Notes under the pieces: generated by a model
Told to the model about the DNA's origin: nothing
Databases searched by the model: none
Seen by the model: the letters and a program-made list of their open reading frames with translations, nothing else
Part shown: piece after piece, positions 58,900-64,000 of the stretch
Layout of the letters: the number at the start of each line of letters is the position of its first letter
How positions within the stretch are numbered: the stretch's first letter is position 1
Source: SHZI01 sp031409515
GTDB lineage: Bacteria; Pseudomonadota; Gammaproteobacteria; Steroidobacterales; GCA-2729495
Assembly: GCA_031409515.1 (NCBI GenBank)
Contig: JANNXJ010000016.1
Coordinates: 206,728 to 270,727 of the forward strand
Reading direction: 5' to 3'
Length of the DNA: 64,000 nt
Translations under genes and position numbers: made by a program

Positions 58900-59409
58900 G
58901 TGGCACCATGGCATGTCGGGCTAAACGGCGGAACACCGGTGACTGGTAAAGCCGGGACGCCCAGCTTTATAGCGCGTGCAGGTCTCTGGTCGGCCCTGGC
59001 CTTCGTCTTAAATCTGACGTGGGAAATCGTACAGGCCCGGCTCTATACGCTCTGGGCTTCGCCGGATCATATGGCGGTCGTGGCAGCGCTGCTGCACTGC
59101 TCTCTTGGCGACGTCCTGATCGCGCTCACGATGTTCGCTGTGGCAAACATCTTTTTGCGGGGTACTGACTGGCCCATGGCGCAGCCGTGGGCCGGTTGCA
59201 TCGTTGTGGTGACTGGCGCGATGGCTTTCACGGCATGGAGCGAATGGTACAACGTCTACCTCGTGGGCAATTGGGGCTACACAGCGAGCATGCCGCTGAT
59301 TTTCGGCATTGGTCTTTCGCCACTATTTCAATGGCTCATATTGCCGCCGATGATGACTGCCGCGCATCGGATGCTGGAGCCGATGCTATTCAGTCGGCGC
59401 CGATTGTAG
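58900..59409 (+). CDS. Four-helix membrane protein of unknown function
   Basis: A 169-aa protein with about four transmembrane segments (LWSALAFVLNLTWEIVQARLY, LLHCSLGDVLIALTMFAVANIFL, CIVVVTGAMAFTAWSEW, SMPLIFGIGLSPLFQWLILPPM). It is followed by an Arg-rich end. Conserved polar residues (E, H, W in LTWEIVQ, SEWYNVY) suggest a cofactor or substrate site. It lies 46 nt after the ATPase on the same strand. GTG start; a later GTG at 58939 is also possible. Confidence 0.6.
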   Translation: MAPWHVGLNGGTPVTGKAGTPSFIARAGLWSALAFVLNLTWEIVQARLYTLWASPDHMAVVAALLHCSLGDVLIALTMFAVANIFLRGTDWPMAQPWAGCIVVVTGAMAFTAWSEWYNVYLVGNWGYTASMPLIFGIGLSPLFQWLILPPMMTAAHRMLEPMLFSRRRL

Positions 59410-59463
59410 GGCCGTACTTGCGCAAACCCGACGATCGACAACGCATACCCCTTAGGAATCGCC

Positions 59464-61038
59464 CTACTCCCACTCGATAGTGGCGGGCGGCTTCCCCGAG
59501 ATGTCATAGACCACGCGGGAGATACCCGCGGTCTCGTTGATGATCCGCCGGGAGACGTGGTCCAGGAACTCGTAGGGCAGGTGCGCCCACCGCGCCGTCA
59601 TGAAGTCGATGGTCTCCACGGCGCGGAGCGCGATGACCCAGTCGTATTTCCGGCCATCGCCCATCACGCCCACGGAGCGCACGGGCAGGAACACCGCGAA
59701 GGCCTGGCTCACGTTGTCGTAGAGATCGGCCCGCCGCAGCTCCTCGATGAAGATGTGGTCGGCCTTGCGCAGCAGGTCGGCGTACTCCTTCTGCACCTCG
59801 CCCAGGATCCGCACGCCGAGGCCCGGACCCGGGAACGGGTGGCGGTAGACCATCTCCCGGGGCAGGCCGAGCTCGACGCCCACGCGGCGAACCTCGTCCT
59901 TGAACAGCTCGCGGATGGGCTCCACGAGCTTCAGCTTCATGTTCTCCGGGAGGCCGCCTACGTTGTGGTGGGATTTAATCACGTGGGCCTTGCCGGTCTT
60001 GGTGCCCGCCGACTCGATCACGTCCGGGTAGATCGTGCCCTGGGCCAGCCACTTCACGTCCTCGAGCTTGCCGGCCTCCTCGTCGAAGATCTCCACGAAC
60101 AACCGGCCGATGACCTTGCGCTTGGCCTCGGGATCGGCAACGCCTCTGAGCGCCGCCAGGTAGCGCTCTTCGGCATTCACGCGAATGACCTTCACACCCA
60201 GGTGCGCCGCGAAGATCTCCATCACCTGGTCGCCCTCATGCAGCCGGAGCAGGCCTGTGTCCACGAACACGCAGATCAACTGGTCACCCAGGGCTTCGTG
60301 CAGCAGCGCCGCCACGACGGAGGAATCGACCCCGCCGGACAGACCCAGGAGCACCTTGTCCCGGCCCACCTGGGCGCGAACCTTGGCGATCTCCCGGGCA
60401 ATGATGTTGCCGGAGCGCCAGGTATCCGGGCAGGCGCAGATGTTACGCACGAAACGCTCGAGGATTTTCTGGCCCTGTTCGGTGTGGGTGACTTCCGGGT
60501 GGAACTGGAGGCCATAGAAACGACGCGCTTCATCCGCCATGCCGGCGAGCGGCGCGTTCGCTGAACTGGCGATCGGCTTGAAGCCTGGGGGCAGGCGCCG
60601 CACCCGGTCACCGTGGCTCATCCAGACACTCAGGGCGGCGCCGGTAGCCAGCCCGTCCAGCAGCTCGCTCGCCTCCGCAGGCTGCACCGTGGCGTGACCG
60701 AACTCCCGGTGAGCCGACGACTCCACTTCCCCGCCCAGCTGGGCCGCCATGGACTGCATGCCGTAGCAGATACCGAGTACGGGAACCCCGAGCTCGAACA
60801 CCAGCGCGGGGATCGTGGGAGTGACGTCGCTGAAGGTGGCGCCGGAGATAACGGACTCGGGACCCCCGGACAGAATCACGCCGGCCGGGCCGAAGGCACG
60901 GATGTCGGCAGGCTCCGCATCCCAGGGCAGGATCTCGCTATACACGCCGGCCTCGCGAACCCGGCGGGCAATGAGCTGGGTGTACTGGGACCCGAAGTCG
61001 AGAATCAGGATGCGCCGGGCGGCGGCGTCCTCCGTCAC
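59464..61038 (-). CDS. guaA: GMP synthase (glutamine-hydrolysing)
   Basis: A 524-aa enzyme aminating XMP to GMP. The class I glutaminase has ILILDFGSQYTQLIARRVREAG, GICYGMQ (nucleophile Cys) and LQFHPEVTHTE (His/Glu). The ATP pyrophosphatase has the P-loop LGLSGGVDSSVVAALL, and the C-terminal dimer domain has PFPGPGLGVRILG and KPPATIEWE. I place the start at GTG 61038, inside the guaB stop (GTGA); this gives the E. coli-like length. A longer upstream frame is spurious. Confidence 0.96.
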   Translation of the reverse strand: MTEDAAARRILILDFGSQYTQLIARRVREAGVYSEILPWDAEPADIRAFGPAGVILSGGPESVISGATFSDVTPTIPALVFELGVPVLGICYGMQSMAAQLGGEVESSAHREFGHATVQPAEASELLDGLATGAALSVWMSHGDRVRRLPPGFKPIASSANAPLAGMADEARRFYGLQFHPEVTHTEQGQKILERFVRNICACPDTWRSGNIIAREIAKVRAQVGRDKVLLGLSGGVDSSVVAALLHEALGDQLICVFVDTGLLRLHEGDQVMEIFAAHLGVKVIRVNAEERYLAALRGVADPEAKRKVIGRLFVEIFDEEAGKLEDVKWLAQGTIYPDVIESAGTKTGKAHVIKSHHNVGGLPENMKLKLVEPIRELFKDEVRRVGVELGLPREMVYRHPFPGPGLGVRILGEVQKEYADLLRKADHIFIEELRRADLYDNVSQAFAVFLPVRSVGVMGDGRKYDWVIALRAVETIDFMTARWAHLPYEFLDHVSRRIINETAGISRVVYDISGKPPATIEWE

Positions 61039-62504
61039 GTCTCCGTCCGGTAGTTGGGCGGTTCCTTGGTCATGGTCACGTCGTGCACGTGGCTCTCGCG
61101 CATGCCAGCGCCGGTGATCCGCACAAAGTCCGGCTTGGTGCGCATTTCGTCGATGCTGCCGCACCCGGTATAGCCCATGGCTGCCCGGAGGCCGCCAACG
61201 AGCTGGGTGATGATCGCGGAGAGGCTGCCCTTGTAGGGCACCCGGCCCTCGATGCCCTCGGGGACCAGTTTCTCCAGCTCGGAGGACGAGTCCTGGAAGT
61301 ACCGGTCGCTGGAGCCGTGCCGCTGGGCCATGGCGCCCAGGGACCCCATGCCTCGGTAGGACTTGTAGGAACGGCCCTGGTACAGCTCGACCTCGCCCGG
61401 CGCTTCTTCCGTGCCGGCGAACAGGCCACCGATCATGGTGCAGTGGGCGCCGGCGGCGATGGCCTTGGCGAAGTCGCCGGAGTAACGGATGCCGCCGTCG
61501 GCAATCAGCGGCACGCCGGTGCCCTCGAGCGCCGCGGCCACGTCGGCCACTGCCGTGATCTGGGGCACGCCGACGCCCGCCACGATTCGCGTGGTGCAGA
61601 TCGAGCCGGGGCCCACGCCCACCTTGACGCCGTCGGCCCCCGCCGCGACCAGGGCCCGGGCGCCCTCCGGCGTGACGATGTTGCCACCGACCACCTGGAG
61701 CTTCGGGTATTCCTTCTTGATGGCGCTGATCCGGTCGAGCACTCCCTTGGAGTGACCGTGGGCGGTGTCGACTATGAGCAGATCAACACCGGCATCAACG
61801 AGCGCCTTGACCCGCTCGGCCGTATCGCCGCCCGTGCCAACGGCGGCCCCGACCCGGAGCGCGCCCCGGGCATCCTTGCAGGCGTAGGGATAGTCCTTCG
61901 CCTTCTGGAAGTCCTTGGCGGTGATCATGCCGCGGAGCTGGAAGTTCTCCGCGACCACCAGCACCTTCTCGATGCGGTGCTTGTGTAGAAGGTCCAGAAC
62001 TTCCTTCTTGTCGGCACCCTCGCGGACCGTCACGAGCCTGCTCTCCGGCGTCATCACCGACGAGACCGGAGCATCGAGGCGCGTCTCGAAGCGCAGGTCC
62101 CGGTTCGTCACGATGCCGACCGTGCGACCCTTGTCCACCACGGGCACGCCGGAAATGTTATGGGCGTGGGTGATGGCCAGCACTTCGCGGATCGTCTGGT
62201 CCGGGCGGACCGTGATGGGATCGTTGACGATGCCGCTCTCGTACTTCTTGACCTGGGCCACCTGGCGGGCCTGGTCGGCCGGGCTCATGTTCTTGTGGAT
62301 GATGCCCATGCCGCCTTCCTGGGCAAGGGCAATGGCCAGGCGAGCCTCGGTGACCGTGTCCATGGCAGCGGACAGGATCGGGATGTTCAGCGTGATGTCA
62401 CGGGACACCCGGGTCTGCAGGCTGACTTCCCGGGGCAGGATCTCCGAGTAGGCCGGCTTGAGGAGGACGTCGTCGAAGGTCAGGGCGTCGTGGGTAATCC
62501 GCAT
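61035..62504 (-). CDS. guaB: IMP dehydrogenase
   Basis: A 489-aa NAD-dependent enzyme converting IMP to XMP. TIM barrel plus a CBS-domain Bateman insert (VNDPITVRPDQTIREVLAI, MTPESRLVTVREGA). The catalytic Cys lies in GPGSICTTRIVAG, and LIADGGIRYSGDFAKAIAAGA, LFAGTEEAPGE and the flap RGMGSLGAM are present. The ATG at 62504 (MRITHDALTFDDVLL) is the family start. It diverges from xseA by only 42 bp. Confidence 0.97.
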   Translation of the reverse strand: MRITHDALTFDDVLLKPAYSEILPREVSLQTRVSRDITLNIPILSAAMDTVTEARLAIALAQEGGMGIIHKNMSPADQARQVAQVKKYESGIVNDPITVRPDQTIREVLAITHAHNISGVPVVDKGRTVGIVTNRDLRFETRLDAPVSSVMTPESRLVTVREGADKKEVLDLLHKHRIEKVLVVAENFQLRGMITAKDFQKAKDYPYACKDARGALRVGAAVGTGGDTAERVKALVDAGVDLLIVDTAHGHSKGVLDRISAIKKEYPKLQVVGGNIVTPEGARALVAAGADGVKVGVGPGSICTTRIVAGVGVPQITAVADVAAALEGTGVPLIADGGIRYSGDFAKAIAAGAHCTMIGGLFAGTEEAPGEVELYQGRSYKSYRGMGSLGAMAQRHGSSDRYFQDSSSELEKLVPEGIEGRVPYKGSLSAIITQLVGGLRAAMGYTGCGSIDEMRTKPDFVRITGAGMRESHVHDVTMTKEPPNYRTET

Positions 62505-62546
62505 AAGCCATTCTACGCAGGGCATCCGGGCACGTAAACTGCGGTC

Positions 62547-63878
62547 ATGGTGGCTGCCCCCGGCAAGAAGGTACTGTCCGTTTCCCAGCTGAACCGGATG
62601 ACCCGGCAGCTGCTGGAGCAGGACCTGCCCCTCCTCTGGGTCGAGGGCGAGATCTCCAACCTGGCCCGCCCGGCCTCAGGGCACCTGTATTTCTCCCTGA
62701 AGGACGACAAGGCCCAGATCCGCTGCGCGCTGTTTCGCAGCCGGGGCCGCAATACCGAGGTCGCCGCCGCCAATGGCCAGCAGGTGCTGGTGCGGGGCCG
62801 GGTGAGCATTTACGAGCCCCGGGGCGACTATCAGCTCATCGTGGACCACCTGGAGCCGGCGGGGGAAGGAGTGCTGCGGCGCCGCCTGGAGGAGCTGAAG
62901 CGCAAGCTCGCTGCCGAGGGACTGTTCGACGAAGCCCGCAAGCAGGACCTGCCACCCCTGCCCCGGCAGATCGGCGTCATCACGTCCCCCAGCGGGGCGG
63001 CCATCCGGGACGTGCTCCATATCCTGCGCCGGCGTTTCCCGGCCATTCCCGTGGTGGTGTATCCCGTGCAGGTCCAGGGCGAGCAGGCAAAGTTCGACAT
63101 CGTCCGGGCGCTGGAAACCGCCGCCGCCCGGGCAGAGTGCGACGTGCTTATCCTCGCCCGGGGGGGTGGTTCCCTGGAGGACCTCTGGGCCTTCAACGAG
63201 GAAATCGTGGCCCGCGCCATGGCGGCCTGCCCGATTCCGCTGGTCGCCGGCATCGGCCACGAGGTCGATGTCACCATCGCCGACCTGGTGGCAGACGTGC
63301 GGGCGCCAACCCCCTCCGGTGCCGCGGAACTCGTGGTTCCCGACGGCACGGACTGGCTGCGCAGGGTGGAGGTACTGGAACGGCGCCTGGCGCTGGCGGC
63401 CCGCCGGGTCCTGAATGACGCGCGACTCGCGCTGCGGGCAGCGTCTGCCCGGCTGGCGCGCTGCCACCCGGGCTTCATGCTCCGGCAAAACGCCCAGCGG
63501 CTGGACGAGCTCCGGGGGCAGCTCACCGTGGCCCTGCGCAACCGGCTGACGCTGGATCGCCTGCGGGTACACAACGCACTGGCCCGCCTGCGGAGTGCTT
63601 CGCCAGCCGCGCGGGTGCGAGCGACCGCAGACCGGGTTGCCAGTTCCCGGCTAAGGCTCGCCTCTGCGCTGCGCGCCAGGCTGACGGTTCCCGGGACCCA
63701 ACTCGCCGTCCTCAGCGGCCGACTGCAGACCGTCAGCCCGCTCCGTACCCTGGAGCGCGGCTACGCCATTGTCCTGGACGCGACCGGCACTGTGGTGCGC
63801 AGTTCAGCGCAATTGAAGTCGGGAGATGCCATCACCGCACGAGTAGCCGACGGCGTGCTCAAGGCAACGGTGACGTAG
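62547..63878 (+). CDS. xseA: Exodeoxyribonuclease VII large subunit
   Basis: A 443-aa catalytic subunit of exonuclease VII. The N-terminal OB-fold has LSVSQLNRMTRQLLEQDLPLLWVEGEISNLARPASGHLYFSLKD. The catalytic domain has ITSPSGAAIRDVLHILRRRFPAIPVVVYPVQVQGEQA and LARGGGSLEDLWAFNEE, then GIGHEVDVTIADLVADVRAPTPSGAAEL. The C-terminal part is a long coiled coil that binds XseB. Its last codon precedes a TAG within a GTAGGAGCGGC REP half-unit. Confidence 0.96.
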   Translation: MVAAPGKKVLSVSQLNRMTRQLLEQDLPLLWVEGEISNLARPASGHLYFSLKDDKAQIRCALFRSRGRNTEVAAANGQQVLVRGRVSIYEPRGDYQLIVDHLEPAGEGVLRRRLEELKRKLAAEGLFDEARKQDLPPLPRQIGVITSPSGAAIRDVLHILRRRFPAIPVVVYPVQVQGEQAKFDIVRALETAAARAECDVLILARGGGSLEDLWAFNEEIVARAMAACPIPLVAGIGHEVDVTIADLVADVRAPTPSGAAELVVPDGTDWLRRVEVLERRLALAARRVLNDARLALRAASARLARCHPGFMLRQNAQRLDELRGQLTVALRNRLTLDRLRVHNALARLRSASPAARVRATADRVASSRLRLASALRARLTVPGTQLAVLSGRLQTVSPLRTLERGYAIVLDATGTVVRSSAQLKSGDAITARVADGVLKATVT

Positions 63879-64000
63879 GAGCGGCGTTTGGGAAAGGGGG
63901 GCAGGCCCAAATGGAGTTGGGAAATTTGGGATTGGCCCAATACCACAAGGGCGCCCAACGGGCCGACAAATAGACCCCCACAAGCCCGCACCCCGCCCAA
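63875..64000. other. REP half-unit and G/C-run-rich tail
   Basis: GTAGGAGCGGCG begins here (63875-63886) without its pairing arm. The remaining bases are runs of G, C and A with repeated TTGGG and GCCCAA words and no ORF of note. The texture differs from the rest of the window. Confidence 0.45.

Noticed and set aside
1..64000. CRISPR array
   Set aside because: No regularly spaced ~30-bp repeats; the only phased repeats are the 11-bp units at 18873-19029.

Overview
This 64 kb window is chromosomal DNA of a high-GC gammaproteobacterium. Lineage-typical markers are YheU, a DUF1820 protein next to purL, divergent xseA/guaBA, and the glyA-nrdR-ribD-ribE-ribB-ribH-nusB-thiL-pgpA gene order. Two PEP-CTERM-type proteins imply an exosortase system elsewhere in the genome. 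Genus cannot be fixed from sequence alone; a Xanthomonadales, Nevskiales or Steroidobacterales-like lineage would fit. GTAGGAGCG-type REP units recur.

Layout. 1-3186: parC (partial) and parE. 3280-5734: rubrerythrin / Fe-S protein / DUF3501 operon with a palindromic operator candidate. 5774-8143: xseB, a membrane protein, and a Ser/Thr kinase fused to a cyclic-nucleotide-binding domain. 8167-13947: pgpA, thiL, nusB and the riboflavin genes up to nrdR. 13927-25062: an 11.1 kb integrated phage-like element inside the 5' end of nrdR, flanked by a 15-bp direct repeat. It has an integrase, an AlpA-like regulator, a RepA-type ATPase, 11-bp-phased iterons, a terminase, a miniature tape-measure protein and a PEP-CTERM cargo gene, but no recognisable capsid gene. 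25091-36688: glyA, a deacetylase-like gene, ettA, a DUF4145 protein, a FabH-like synthase, purL, a DUF1820 gene and an orphan tagH. 36797-39471: Fur-box-controlled feoAB and a small Cys-containing partner. 39515-43066: an RCC-reductase-like protein, then a cohesin-like PEP-CTERM protein beside a subtilase-like protein ending in dockerin-like repeats. 43287-45333: tRNA-Ser, a small unknown gene and mltF. 45342-51593: a LiuR-controlled leucine/isovalerate operon in which a MaoC hydratase and a CitE-like lyase occupy the places of the usual crotonase and HMG-CoA lyase. 51643-55230: tadA, yheU, a DOMON-like protein, a NamZ-like glycosidase and a homocysteine methyltransferase-like protein. 55684-59409: copper-handling genes around a P1B ATPase with a CPD motif. 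59464-63878: guaA, guaB and xseA.

Most genes are housekeeping (topology, riboflavin, purines, one-carbon units, iron). The main candidates for undescribed biology are the nrdR-targeting element with its capsid-less packaging set and mini tape measure, and the adjacent cohesin-like/dockerin-like surface pair. Secondary ones are the leucine operon with gene content like the Mycobacterium tuberculosis Rv2498c-Rv2502c locus, the bacterial RCC-reductase-like protein, and a REP unit translated inside ribB. All function calls were made by reading motifs; no database search was run.
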